This document shows positions 17,651 to 26,279 of a stretch of 64,000 bases of DNA, piece by piece. The position numbers and the translations under genes were made by a program. The stretch covers positions 930,001-994,000 of the forward strand of contig NZ_CP157969.1 in NCBI RefSeq assembly GCF_040215725.1. The letters run 5' to 3'. The notes beneath the pieces are model-generated. The model had not been told where the DNA came from. It did not search any database and saw only the letters and a list, made by a program, of their open reading frames with translations. The stretch is from Rhizobium sp. ZPR4. GTDB taxonomy: Bacteria > Pseudomonadota > Alphaproteobacteria > Rhizobiales > Rhizobiaceae. Positions within the stretch are counted from its first letter, which is position 1; the number at the start of each line of letters is the position of its first letter.

Positions 17651-17869
17651 TCAATGAGCTTCAGCAAGCCCGGACGTATCGTTGTCGATCGTTGCTACAA
17701 TTTTGGGAAGGTCAAATTTCGTGGTTTCACTATGCGCATGAACAAAACAAACTGCCATCGCATAGGGAACCGCGGCTTCAATCTCGAAAGAAAAGCTCGG
17801 CAAGCGCCTGAGCTGCGTTTCCATTGTTGGTTGATCTGTGGCATTTCGGTTCCCGTTGTCTGCGTCCAT
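17651..17869 (-). CDS. Possible small protein ahead of the phosphatase cassette
   Basis: Frame of 72 residues (MDADNGNRNATDQPTMETQL...), or 57 if the second ATG is used. The segment LPSFSFEIEAAVPYAMAVCFVHAH is structured-looking. No ribosome site is obvious, and codon use is lower in GC than that of its neighbours. It ends 25 bases before the histidine phosphatase start. I do not recognise it. Confidence 0.3.
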   Translation of the reverse strand: MDADNGNRNATDQPTMETQLRRLPSFSFEIEAAVPYAMAVCFVHAHSETTKFDLPKIVATIDNDTSGLAEAH

Positions 17870-18055
17870 TTTTGACACCCGCAGCTCGCCAAATGGCAGA
17901 CAGCTGCTTCTCATCCTGCTTCGGCTTCATGTTCACGCCCGCCTCTGAAAATCTCACTGAAACCGCAATGTAAGCTTGCGTCTTGAATGAAGTGAGGCAA
18001 GAGTTCGGAACCCTCGGCGCCGGGTCGGCGCGAAGGGAGGAGTTTCGCAGCCAGT

Positions 18056-19102
18056 ATGAAAGCACCAAAGAGAATCGGCATTCTCGACGTCGCCAGGCTG
18101 GCTGGCGTGTCCGCGACCACGGTATCCCGCGTCCTGAACGGCCAGGCTGACAGCCGCATCAGTCCGGAGACGCAGGAGCGCGTCAGGGCAACGGCGAGCA
18201 GCGTCGGCTATGTCGTCAACCGTCTGGCGACATCGCTGAGGACACATAGGACCGGCGTCTTCGGGGCGATCGTCAATAGCCTGTCGGGCCACTATCAGCC
18301 GCATCTGACAAGCCGCCTCCAAATTGTGGCGCAACGTCGTGGCGTGGAACTGCTGGTCGCGCAGGCCAAGGCAGAGGCCGGCGAGATCGCTGGCCAGTTG
18401 CGCCTGTTTCAACAGGATTTCTTCGATGGCGTCATCATGGTCAGCGACCTGCCGGGCCAGCAGGCGCTTTGCGACCATCTCGATCTCATCGGCAAGGCGC
18501 ATGTGACGCTCGGCGCCGGGCTGACGGGGCCGCTTCCCGCGGTTCTCACCGACGACCGCCAGGGCATACGACTGCTGTTCGACCACCTGGTAGAGCTCGG
18601 CCACCGCCGCATTTCTTTCGTCTACCGCGTCAGTCGCAGCGCGCTTCGCGATCGGCTGTCGATTTTCCAGGATGCTGTTGCCGGCAGTGCGGGCTTGGTC
18701 GTCGGTGATGTCATTTCCTTTGAGAAGGGCGAGCGCGACCGCAAGCTCTTTGGGGATCTCCTGGTATCGCCGCAACGCCCGACGGCACTGATCTGTGGCA
18801 GCGATGGGCTTGCGATCGAGGTCGTTGCATTCTTGCGCGATCTCGGCCTGCGGATACCTGCCGATATTTCCGTCGTCGGCTATGACAACGTGCCTGACAC
18901 CGCCTATTGGGCTCCGCCTCTGACGACGGTCGCACAGCCGACGGATGCGCTGTGCGAAGCATCGCTCGACCTCCTGGTTGAACTTTCCAACCTCCCGGTA
19001 GACGCCCGCGTTGCAATGCGTCCGATGCGGTTCGTTACCCCTGAACTTGTCATACGTGCGTCATCGAGCTCGCCTAGCTTGCGGCCATTCTCCCTTGCAT
19101 AA
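18056..19102 (+). CDS. LacI family transcriptional regulator
   Basis: Repressor of 348 residues. The N-terminal DNA-binding helix-turn-helix is GILDVARLAGVSATTVSRVLNG, followed by the hinge region. The periplasmic-binding-like effector domain includes VISFEKGERDRKLFGDLL and the SVVGYDNVPDTAYWAPPLTTVAQP stretch typical of the family. It precedes the ABC importer genes on the same strand; the only strong LacI-type palindrome in the area (19143-19160) lies between the two. The inducer is probably the transported or hydrolysed sugar phosphodiester. Confidence 0.93.
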   Translation: MKAPKRIGILDVARLAGVSATTVSRVLNGQADSRISPETQERVRATASSVGYVVNRLATSLRTHRTGVFGAIVNSLSGHYQPHLTSRLQIVAQRRGVELLVAQAKAEAGEIAGQLRLFQQDFFDGVIMVSDLPGQQALCDHLDLIGKAHVTLGAGLTGPLPAVLTDDRQGIRLLFDHLVELGHRRISFVYRVSRSALRDRLSIFQDAVAGSAGLVVGDVISFEKGERDRKLFGDLLVSPQRPTALICGSDGLAIEVVAFLRDLGLRIPADISVVGYDNVPDTAYWAPPLTTVAQPTDALCEASLDLLVELSNLPVDARVAMRPMRFVTPELVIRASSSSPSLRPFSLA

Positions 19103-19142
19103 AAGAAACGACAGTTCTGAATGCAAGTGGCCGTTTTTCATT

Positions 19143-19160
19143 TGCGCAAACGTTTGTGCA
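19143..19160. promoter_or_regulatory. LacI-family operator
   Basis: TGCGCAAACGTTTGTGCA is an 18-base palindrome broken at only one symmetric pair, with the CG centre (AAACGTTT) typical of LacI/GalR operators. It lies 26 bases before the start of the ABC substrate-binding protein gene. Confidence 0.8.
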
Positions 19161-19185
19161 TAAGCTTTGATAGGAAAGTGTGCCG

Positions 19186-20793
19186 ATGTCTGAATATCTG
19201 CTCAGCGGCTTCAACAGCCCGGTTACCCGCCGCACGACCCTTCTGCTGGGAGCTGCGGCCGGCCTCTCCGCTTTCGTCCCGGCGCTGTCTGCCTCAGCTG
19301 ATGACAACGCCGACAAGAGGCCGGAACTGCGCATCGCCGTTCAGATGAATCCGGTGTCTCAGGAACCTGTGGATGCCGCCAGCAACGTTGCCTTCCGCAA
19401 CAACTATTCCATCCACGAGACCGTGCTTGCGCTGGACATGCGCGGCGATTTCTCGGTGAAACCTAATCTCGCTACCTCGTGGACCTGGATTTCGCCGACC
19501 GTGCTCGAAATGAAGCTGCGCCCCGGCGTGATCTTCCATGATGGCCGCGAGATGACCGCCGAGGACGTCGCCTTCTCCTTCGGCCCTGAGCGGCTCCTGA
19601 ACAAGGATGCGCCGGGCTATCCGACCTATCGCACCAACTTTACCAGCCTCGACCATGTCGAAGTGGTCGATCCCCTGACGGTCCGCTTCGTCACCAAGTT
19701 CCAGGACCCGATCTTCCTGCAGCGTCTTGCATCCTATGCCGCTGTCGTCATCAGCAAGGATGCCTGGCAGAAGAACGGCGGCAACTGGACGACCTGGCGG
19801 CAGAAGCCGGTCGGCGCCGGTCCCTATAAGGTCGAAAGCTATACGGCCAATGAAAGCGTCGTGCTGGTCGCCCACGATCAGGCCTATCGCGGCAAACCGG
19901 CCGCCAAGCGCGTGACCTTGCGCATCGTGCCGGAGGTTTCTTCGCGCATTGCCGGGCTGTTGGCCGGCGACTACGACATTGCCACGGACCTGCCGCCGGA
20001 TCAGCTTTCGGTCGTCACCGCCAGCACCGATCACGAGATCGTCGGCGGCCCGGTTCCGAACAACCGCATCCTGTTCTTCGACAAGAACAATCCGGCGCTG
20101 AAGGACCCGCGCGTCCGTCAGGCACTCATTCTCGCCATCGACCGTCAGGCGATCGTCGACACGATCTGGAATGGCCGCACGAGGGTGCCGAACGGCCTGC
20201 AGTTCGAGCTCTATGGGCCTGTCTACCTCAAGGACTATCCGGCCTACAAATATGATCCGGACCAGGCGATGCAACTCCTGAAGGATGCCGGCTACAATGG
20301 CGAGGAGATCGAAGTCCGCTCGCAGAACAATTACTACACGGCGGAAAACCCGGTCACGCAGGCCGTTGTCGCCATGTGGCAGGCTGTCGGCGTCAACGCC
20401 AAGATGAAGTTCGTCGAATCGGGCAAGCTGTTTGACAACTCGCCGACCCGCGCCATCGGCAACTGGTCGAGCACCGGGCAGATCCCCGACCCCTATATCT
20501 CCTTCTTCACGCAGTTCAGCGCGGCCGGCTCGCTCACCTCGTTCAAGATCTGGCAGAATGCCGATTTCGATGCGCTCGGTGCGAAAATGGAAACGGCGGT
20601 CGATCCCGCCGACCGTGCCAAGATATTCCGTGACATGCTGCATCTGATCGAATGGGAAGATCCGGGCGTGACCGTCCTGCATCAGAATGCCGTCTTCTTC
20701 GGCATTCGCAAGGGCATCAAGTGGCAGCCCCTGCCGGCCTTCCAGATGGATCTCGGCGCCGGCAGCCTTTCCTTCGAAGAACAGAAGAGCTGA
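19186..20793 (+). CDS. ABC transporter substrate-binding protein (peptide/opine family 5)
   Basis: Periplasmic binding protein of 535 residues, SBP_bac_5 family. The N-terminus has a Tat-like leader (TRRTTLLLGAAAGLSAFVPALSASA). The body carries family hallmarks: LEMKLRPGVIFHDGREMTAEDVAFS, KDPRVRQALILAIDRQAIVD and VGVNAKMKFVESG. It captures the substrate for the importer encoded downstream. ATG 19186 is preferred over GTG 19180 because the AGGAAAG site at 19172 fits it better. First gene of the operon at 19186-25322, immediately behind the LacI operator. Confidence 0.93.
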   Translation: MSEYLLSGFNSPVTRRTTLLLGAAAGLSAFVPALSASADDNADKRPELRIAVQMNPVSQEPVDAASNVAFRNNYSIHETVLALDMRGDFSVKPNLATSWTWISPTVLEMKLRPGVIFHDGREMTAEDVAFSFGPERLLNKDAPGYPTYRTNFTSLDHVEVVDPLTVRFVTKFQDPIFLQRLASYAAVVISKDAWQKNGGNWTTWRQKPVGAGPYKVESYTANESVVLVAHDQAYRGKPAAKRVTLRIVPEVSSRIAGLLAGDYDIATDLPPDQLSVVTASTDHEIVGGPVPNNRILFFDKNNPALKDPRVRQALILAIDRQAIVDTIWNGRTRVPNGLQFELYGPVYLKDYPAYKYDPDQAMQLLKDAGYNGEEIEVRSQNNYYTAENPVTQAVVAMWQAVGVNAKMKFVESGKLFDNSPTRAIGNWSSTGQIPDPYISFFTQFSAAGSLTSFKIWQNADFDALGAKMETAVDPADRAKIFRDMLHLIEWEDPGVTVLHQNAVFFGIRKGIKWQPLPAFQMDLGAGSLSFEEQKS

Positions 20794-20803
20794 GCTGTTG
20801 GTA

Positions 20804-21772
20804 GTGGCGACACCTGTCCTTTCGGTCGACAATCTGAGCGTCTCGTTCAGAACGGGCGCCGGGCGGTTTCATCCGGTCAACAACGTATCTTTCGACCTTG
20901 CCGAGGGCGAGATTCTCGGCATCGTCGGAGAGAGCGGATCGGGAAAGAGCCTCACCTGCCTTGCGCTTGCAGGTCTTCTGGGATCGACCGCCAGCGCGAC
21001 GGGCTATATTTCCTTCCAGGACGCCATGTATGATGCGGCCGAGCTTGGTCGGCGGTCGCGGGTGAAGCTGCCGCCGATCGGGTTGATCTTTCAGGAGCCC
21101 GTCTCCTGCCTCGATCCGGTGCGCACCATCGGCTCCCAGATCGCCGAGGCGGCCATCAGCGCCGGCATGTCGGCAAAGGAGGCAAGGGACGAAGCGCTCC
21201 GGCTTCTGGCGGAAGTCGCCATTCCGCAACCCGAGACGCGCTACAATGCCTATCCCGCGCAATTTTCCGGTGGCATGTGCCAGCGCGTGATGATCGCGAC
21301 GGCCCTCGCCATGCAGCCGCGATTGATCATCGCTGATGAGCCGACAACGGCGCTCGACGTCACGGTACAGGCGCAGGTCGTCGCTCTCCTGGTCAAGGCG
21401 GTGCGTGAGCGTGGCATCCCCATGATCTTCATCAGCCACGATCTCGATCTCGTCTCGGAGGTCTGCGACCGTATCGCGGTGATGTATGCGGGGTCGCTGG
21501 TCGAGATCAATCGCACGGATGATCTCTACGACAATCCGCGCCATCCCTATACGCGGCTGCTGCTGGAGGCGATGCCTGGACGGGGCAGGCCGCTGGAGAG
21601 GCTCGCGGACATTCCCGGTGAGCTGAAATTGCATGATGACCTGCCGCAGGCCTGCGCCTTCGCACCTCGCTGTCCGCGCGCGGAACCGAATTGCGCGACG
21701 ATGGTTCCGCCGTTGATTGCCGGTGCGGCAGCGCTTGCCTGCTTCAATCCATGGAGCTCCCATGATGCCTGA
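20804..21772 (+). CDS. ABC transporter ATP-binding protein (DppD/OppD type)
   Basis: ATPase of 322 residues. Walker A is GESGSGKS, the signature is FSGGMCQRVMIA (Cys-Gln after the GG instead of the usual Gln), Walker B is LIIADEPTTALD and the H-loop is ISHDLDLV. The C-terminal oligo_HPY domain contains CAFAPRCPRAEPNC, whose four Cys residues resemble the iron-sulfur motif of peptide-importer ATPases. Start is unclear: GTG 20804 or TTG 20798, 10 and 4 bases after the preceding stop. Overlaps the next ATPase gene. Confidence 0.92.
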   Translation: MATPVLSVDNLSVSFRTGAGRFHPVNNVSFDLAEGEILGIVGESGSGKSLTCLALAGLLGSTASATGYISFQDAMYDAAELGRRSRVKLPPIGLIFQEPVSCLDPVRTIGSQIAEAAISAGMSAKEARDEALRLLAEVAIPQPETRYNAYPAQFSGGMCQRVMIATALAMQPRLIIADEPTTALDVTVQAQVVALLVKAVRERGIPMIFISHDLDLVSEVCDRIAVMYAGSLVEINRTDDLYDNPRHPYTRLLLEAMPGRGRPLERLADIPGELKLHDDLPQACAFAPRCPRAEPNCATMVPPLIAGAAALACFNPWSSHDA

Positions 21773-22631
21773 GAAGCAAATGCCACCCGATGCGCGTATC
21801 GCTGGCGCGGCACTTGCCGCCCGCGATCTGCAATTTTCCTATGCGCCGGGCTTTTCCCTTTGGCCGGGACGGGTGAAGGGATTTCACGCCATCAAGGATG
21901 TGAGCCTGGAGTTGAAGCCCGGCGAGACCCTGGGTCTTGTCGGCGAGTCCGGTTGCGGTAAGTCAACGCTTGCCTCGCTGCTCTGCGGCGACCGCGAGCC
22001 GACGTCAGGCGAAATCACGCTGTTCGGCCAGTCCTTCAAAAGCCTGATGAAGCCGAACCGGCGTGGTCTGGCAAAACATCTCCAGGTCATTTCGCAGGAT
22101 ACGATGGGCGCGCTCGATCCGCGCCGGAGCGTCGGTCATCAGATGGTGGAGACGCTGGCAATTCACGGCATCGGCTATCCGGCCAGCAGGCTCGATCGCG
22201 CGGCGGAGACGTTCAAAGCCGTCAGCCTGCCGGTCTCCGCCTTGCAGAAATTTCCGCATCAGCTCTCCGGTGGCCAGCGCCAGCGCGTCGCCATCGCCCG
22301 TGCCCTGGTGGTCGAGCCGCAAATTCTGCTTTGCGACGAGCCGGTCTCGGCGCTCGATGTCTCGGTGCAGGCGCAGGTGCTCAATCTCCTGCTCGAATTG
22401 CAGCGAGCCCGCGGCCTGTCGCTGCTTTTCATCAGCCATGACGTGCGGGTGGTCCGGCATGTCTCGCATCGCGTGGCGATCATGGAGGCGGGCTCGATCG
22501 TGGAAACCGGTCCGACGGAAGAGGTCTTCGCAAACCCGGTCCACCCCTATACCGCAAAGCTCCTCTCCGCCGTTCCCCGCGGGCGGCGCGGCAGGGTGCG
22601 ACAGGCCGCGGCCATGCTCGAAACGCTCTGA
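21762..22631 (+). CDS. ABC transporter ATP-binding protein (DppF/OppF type)
   Basis: Second ATPase, 289 residues. Walker A is GESGCGKS, the signature is [12 protein letters not shown], Walker B is ILLCDEPVSALD and the H-loop is ISHDVRVV. It starts at ATG 21762 or 21765 inside the end of the first ATPase gene, so the two are translationally coupled. The two ATPases pair to drive import. Confidence 0.92.
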   Translation: MMPEKQMPPDARIAGAALAARDLQFSYAPGFSLWPGRVKGFHAIKDVSLELKPGETLGLVGESGCGKSTLASLLCGDREPTSGEITLFGQSFKSLMKPNRRGLAKHLQVISQDTMGALDPRRSVGHQMVETLAIHGIGYPASRLDRAAETFKAVSLPVSALQKFPHQLSGGQRQRVAIARALVVEPQILLCDEPVSALDVSVQAQVLNLLLELQRARGLSLLFISHDVRVVRHVSHRVAIMEAGSIVETGPTEEVFANPVHPYTAKLLSAVPRGRRGRVRQAAAMLETL

Positions 22632-22642
22632 AGGAACAGGCA

Positions 22643-23569
22643 ATGCTTCAATCCATCCTGCGGGCGTTTCTAAGAGCACTCGTGACGCTGTTCCTGGCGA
22701 TGACCTTCACCTTCGTCATTCTGCGCGTCAGCGGCGACCCGTTGCATTCTCTGTTGCCCATCGAGACGCCGCCGGAAGTGGTGGCGCTGATGCGGCAGCA
22801 ATGGGGTCTCGATCAGCCGCTCTACATCCAGTATTTTGCCTATCTCGGCCATCTTCTGCGCGGCGATTTCGGCACGTCGCTGCTGAATGGGCAGGACGCG
22901 CTGACACTGGTCATGTCGAAGGTCCCGGCGACGCTGGAATTGATGGGTGCCGCCCTGATATTGGCGTTCGGCGCCGGCGTGCCCTTCGGCATTCTGGCCG
23001 CGCGCAATCGCGGCGGCTTGATCGACCGTTTCGTGATGGCGCTTGCGGTGCTGATGCATTCGCTTCCGAATTTCCTGATCGCTATCCTGCTCATCCAGCT
23101 TTTCGCCGTCTCCCTGCGGATATTGCCTAGCGGTGGGGGATCGACGATGGCACATCTCGTCATGCCCGTTCTGGTCATCGGTCTCTACAACGCCGGCATC
23201 ATCGCCCGCTTCGTCCGCTCAAGCGTGCTGGAGGTGCTGGGACAGCGTTTCATATTGGCGGCGCGCGCCAAGCGCATCGGTGAAAGCGCCCTTCTTTGGC
23301 GGCATATCATGCCCAATGCAGCCCTGCCGCTTCTGACGATGCTCGGCTTTCTCGTCGGCGGTATGATTGGCGGCGCGGCCGTGGTCGAGAGCGTCTATGC
23401 CTGGCCGGGTGTCGGCCGCTTTCTCGTCTCCTCCGTCGCGCAGCGCGATCTGAACATCGTGCAGACGATCGTATTGCTCATCACCGCGACGATGGTGACG
23501 GCCAATCTCATGATCGATTGTCTCTACATTCTCGCCGATCCGCGTCTGCGGCATCGCGCATCGGCCTGA
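22643..23569 (+). CDS. ABC transporter permease (DppB type)
   Basis: Inner-membrane protein of 308 residues with about six helices and the family ordering of DppB/OppB. The N-terminal segment is LRAFLRALVTLFLAMTFTFVILRVSGDPLH, and the cytoplasmic EAA-type loop is ILAARAKRIGESALLWRHIMPNAALP. It is 11 bases after the second ATPase. Confidence 0.92.
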   Translation: MLQSILRAFLRALVTLFLAMTFTFVILRVSGDPLHSLLPIETPPEVVALMRQQWGLDQPLYIQYFAYLGHLLRGDFGTSLLNGQDALTLVMSKVPATLELMGAALILAFGAGVPFGILAARNRGGLIDRFVMALAVLMHSLPNFLIAILLIQLFAVSLRILPSGGGSTMAHLVMPVLVIGLYNAGIIARFVRSSVLEVLGQRFILAARAKRIGESALLWRHIMPNAALPLLTMLGFLVGGMIGGAAVVESVYAWPGVGRFLVSSVAQRDLNIVQTIVLLITATMVTANLMIDCLYILADPRLRHRASA

Positions 23570-23594
23570 TTGGCCGCCTCGAAAGGTATCAGCC

Positions 23595-24485
23595 ATGGCG
23601 AATGCAGCGACCGGCGCCGACGTTTCCCAAAAGGTCAGATCAGAGAAAACCTTCCGGCCCAGCCTTCGGTTCGATCTGATGACGGCGGTTTGTGCCTTCA
23701 TCCTCGTGACCTTCATTCTGGTCGCGATCTTTGCCAATGTGTTGGCACCCCATGGCTTTGCACAGATCGATCTTCATGCCCGCAAGGCGCCGCCGATCCT
23801 GTTCGGCGGCTCGTTCAAGCATATTCTCGGCACCGACGAGCTCGGTCGCGATATTCTGAGCCGGATCTTCTACGGCTTGCGCACCAGCCTGCTGATCGCG
23901 CTCGGCGCTTCGGCGATCAGCCTGGCGCTTGGCACGGTGCTTGGGCTGCTTGCCGCTTTTGGCCGCGGATTTGCCGACATGCTGATCCGCGTCGCCGTGG
24001 ATTTTCAGGCATCGATGCCGTTCCTGATCATCGCGCTCGCCGTTCTCGCCTTCTTCGGCGATAATCTCTGGCTTTTCATGGCGTTGCTCGGCCTCTACGG
24101 CTGGGAGCGTTACGCGCGGCTGGTTCGGACCATGGCCGGGCTGGAGCTCGAGCGCGGCTATGTCGCGGCGTTGAGGCGCAATGGCGCCGGAACAGGACGC
24201 ATCGCCTTTTTGCACGTCCTGCCCAACATCCTTTCCGTCGTCCTCGTCAACCTGACGATCGTCCTGCCGGAAATCCTTTTGCAGGAATCGGCGCTGAGCT
24301 TCCTCGGCCTCGGCATCCAGCCGCCGCTTGTCAGCCTCGGCAGTATGGTCGGTGCGGGCCGCGACTATGTGATGACCGAATGGTGGATCGCGATCCTGCC
24401 GGGCATCGTCATCTTCATCCTGTCGCTGTCGATCAGCCTGATCGGCGATTATCTGCGCGACGTTCTCGATCCGACGCTTCGCTAG
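23595..24485 (+). CDS. ABC transporter permease (DppC type)
   Basis: Inner-membrane protein of 296 residues. GTDELGRDILSRIFYGLRTSLLIAL is the DppC hallmark, and the EAA-type loop is YVAALRRNGAGTGRIAFLHVLPN. The C-terminal part contains ESALSFLGLGIQPP. It forms the channel with the DppB-type permease immediately upstream. Confidence 0.92.
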   Translation: MANAATGADVSQKVRSEKTFRPSLRFDLMTAVCAFILVTFILVAIFANVLAPHGFAQIDLHARKAPPILFGGSFKHILGTDELGRDILSRIFYGLRTSLLIALGASAISLALGTVLGLLAAFGRGFADMLIRVAVDFQASMPFLIIALAVLAFFGDNLWLFMALLGLYGWERYARLVRTMAGLELERGYVAALRRNGAGTGRIAFLHVLPNILSVVLVNLTIVLPEILLQESALSFLGLGIQPPLVSLGSMVGAGRDYVMTEWWIAILPGIVIFILSLSISLIGDYLRDVLDPTLR

Positions 24486-24524
24486 ATTGCCCCCGTAAAG
24501 ACCTGACTTCCAAGGAGACTTGCA

Positions 24525-25322
24525 TTGCCTTTGCCCCTTCACGCTGCTCGTCATGGTTCGCTCCGCATTGCCGCTCACCGCGGCTTCAGCCGGCGCTTCC
24601 CGGAAAACACTATTCTCGCCTTCCAGGAGGGTGTGAACGCAGGCGCCAACGAGTGCGAAATCGACCTCATGCTGACGCGTGACGACCAGATCGTCGTGAT
24701 CCACGACAGAACGCTTGGTCGGACGACCAGCGGCTTCGGCTTCGTTGCAGATCATGATCTCCAGCACATTCTTTCGCTTGATGCCGGGGCGAAATTCGAC
24801 CCGTGCTTTGCCGGGACCCGCGTGCCGACGCTTGCCGATACGCTCCTGTGGGCCAAGCAAACGGATACCCGCCTTGCGATCGAAATGAAGGAGCCCGAAC
24901 GTCCCGATCGCCTCATCGATATCATGATCGGCACGTTGCGAGAGCTCGACGCTTTCGACCATGTTGCCATATCCTCCTTCGACCATATCGACCTGATGCG
25001 CGTGAAAGAGATAGAGCCGCGCCTACAGACGGAAGCGATCCTTCACCATCGCCCTGTGGACATTGTCGCCTCGATGCGCGCCGGCGGCATTGATGGTGTC
25101 TCGCTGGAATTGAACCGCTTTCACCGCGCCGACGCCGAGGCGCTGCAGGAAGCCGGCATTGCCGTGCGCCTGAGCCTGCCGCTGCCGGAAAAGCTTGCCA
25201 TCTTCTGGCAGGGCGGCAGGGACCCGCTGCCGATGATCCGGGACTGTGTCAGGGACCGGCTGGTCGATGCTCTTATCGGCGACGATGTGGATTTCCTCCG
25301 GATGCTGGGCGCGAGTGCCTGA
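24525..25322 (+). CDS. Glycerophosphodiester phosphodiesterase family protein
   Basis: GDPD enzyme of 265 residues that hydrolyses phosphodiesters. Motifs: RIAAHRGFSRRFPENTILAFQEGVNAGANECEIDLMLTRDDQIVVIHDRTLGRTT, with catalytic HR, EID and HD elements, and RLAIEMKEPE. No signal peptide, so it acts in the cytoplasm on substrate brought in by the importer. The start is TTG 24525, supported by an AAGGAG site. It closes the operon. The same order of importer plus GDPD-like hydrolase plus LacI regulator occurs in the Agrobacterium acc (agrocinopine) operon, where AccF is the phosphodiesterase. Confidence 0.9.
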   Translation: MPLPLHAARHGSLRIAAHRGFSRRFPENTILAFQEGVNAGANECEIDLMLTRDDQIVVIHDRTLGRTTSGFGFVADHDLQHILSLDAGAKFDPCFAGTRVPTLADTLLWAKQTDTRLAIEMKEPERPDRLIDIMIGTLRELDAFDHVAISSFDHIDLMRVKEIEPRLQTEAILHHRPVDIVASMRAGGIDGVSLELNRFHRADAEALQEAGIAVRLSLPLPEKLAIFWQGGRDPLPMIRDCVRDRLVDALIGDDVDFLRMLGASA

Positions 25323-25366
25323 GAACAGCGTGGCTGATCCACGCTTGACTCATTCATAGCCTGTCA

Positions 25367-25387
25367 GCTATTGATCAAATCAATAGC
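25367..25387. promoter_or_regulatory. ArsR-type operator palindrome
   Basis: Perfect 9-base arms (GCTATTGAT and its complement) around a CAA centre, 19 bases before the ArsR start. Typical of autoregulated ArsR/SmtB repressors. It also resembles FNR half-sites, but the 3-base spacing is wrong for FNR. Confidence 0.65.
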
Positions 25388-25406
25388 CGCAGAGTTATGA
25401 ATTGCC

Positions 25407-25730
25407 ATGGCAAATACCCATGATCCTATTTTCCGAGCGCTCGCCGATCCGACGCGGCGGGCGATATTCGAGCGATTGTGCCGTGGCGGCGATCAGACCG
25501 TCGCTGCGCTCACGGCTTACGCCGGGGTCTCCCAGCCGGGCGTTTCAAAGCATCTAGCCGTTCTGAAACAGGCGGGGCTGGTGTGTGACCGGCACGAAGG
25601 ACGCCAGACGCATTATCGCGCACAACGAAACGCTCTTGCCCCATTGCTTGACTGGACGAGCGAAATGGCCGGTTTCTGGGAAGACAAGTTCGACGATCTC
25701 GAAGGCTTGCTCGATCGGATGGATCAATGA
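25407..25730 (+). CDS. ArsR family transcriptional regulator
   Basis: Winged-helix repressor of 107 residues: DPIFRALADPTRRAIFERLCRGGDQTVAALTAYAGVSQPGVSKHLAVLKQAGLVCDRHEGRQTHYRA. No Cys cluster for metal binding (a single Cys at about residue 26, another near 64), so it is of the non-metal type usually paired with SRPBCC genes. Its stop overlaps the ATG of the next gene (ATGA). Confidence 0.93.
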   Translation: MANTHDPIFRALADPTRRAIFERLCRGGDQTVAALTAYAGVSQPGVSKHLAVLKQAGLVCDRHEGRQTHYRAQRNALAPLLDWTSEMAGFWEDKFDDLEGLLDRMDQ

Positions 25731-26158
25731 AGGCGGCGTCGGGCGAAGTGCGCGCTGTCGTCGTCGAGCGCGAAATTGCGCATCCGCCGGCAAAGGTCTG
25801 GCGCGCACTCACACAGCCGCATCTGATGGCAGAGTGGCTGATGAGGAACGACTTCGTTCCCGTCCTGGGCCACCGGTTTAGCTTTCACAGCGACTGGGGC
25901 GGTGTCCTGGATTGCGAGGTGCTCATCGTCGAGCCGAACAGCAGGTTGTCCTATCGATGGAATTTTGCACATGATGATCCGGCTTTCGATCTGAAGAGCG
26001 TCGTGACCTTCACGCTGATGCAGACGGATAAGGGAACCCATCTGCGCATGGAGCAGGTTGGCTTCCGACCGGACCAGAAGCAGGCCTATGGAGGGGCCAA
26101 CGCGGGATGGCGGCAATTCCTTGAAAGACTGGAACAGGTGCTGGCGGAAGTGAGTTGA
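25727..26158 (+). CDS. SRPBCC domain protein (AHSA1 type)
   Basis: Protein of 143 residues with the START/Bet v 1-like fold typical of AHSA1-like proteins: VEREIAHPPAKVWRALTQPHLMAEWLM at the N-terminus and SRLSYRWNF in the middle. These proteins carry a hydrophobic ligand pocket; function is generally unknown. Translationally coupled to the ArsR gene, an arrangement seen in many bacteria. Confidence 0.9.
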   Translation: MKAASGEVRAVVVEREIAHPPAKVWRALTQPHLMAEWLMRNDFVPVLGHRFSFHSDWGGVLDCEVLIVEPNSRLSYRWNFAHDDPAFDLKSVVTFTLMQTDKGTHLRMEQVGFRPDQKQAYGGANAGWRQFLERLEQVLAEVS

Positions 26159-26279
26159 GAGCTATCGCTGGCAAGCCCCGGGGTACAATCATGCGAGTAT
26201 GGTCCGGCCGCTTGCTTTCGTCAGGTTTTTATCCTGCTCGGGCTGATGGCATGGATGCGTCAAATAGCCGGACTACGAA

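Noticed and set aside
25367..25387. FNR/FixK-type box (TTGAT...ATCAA)
   Set aside because: The centre is 3 bases instead of 4, and the longer 9-base symmetry next to an ArsR gene fits an ArsR operator better.
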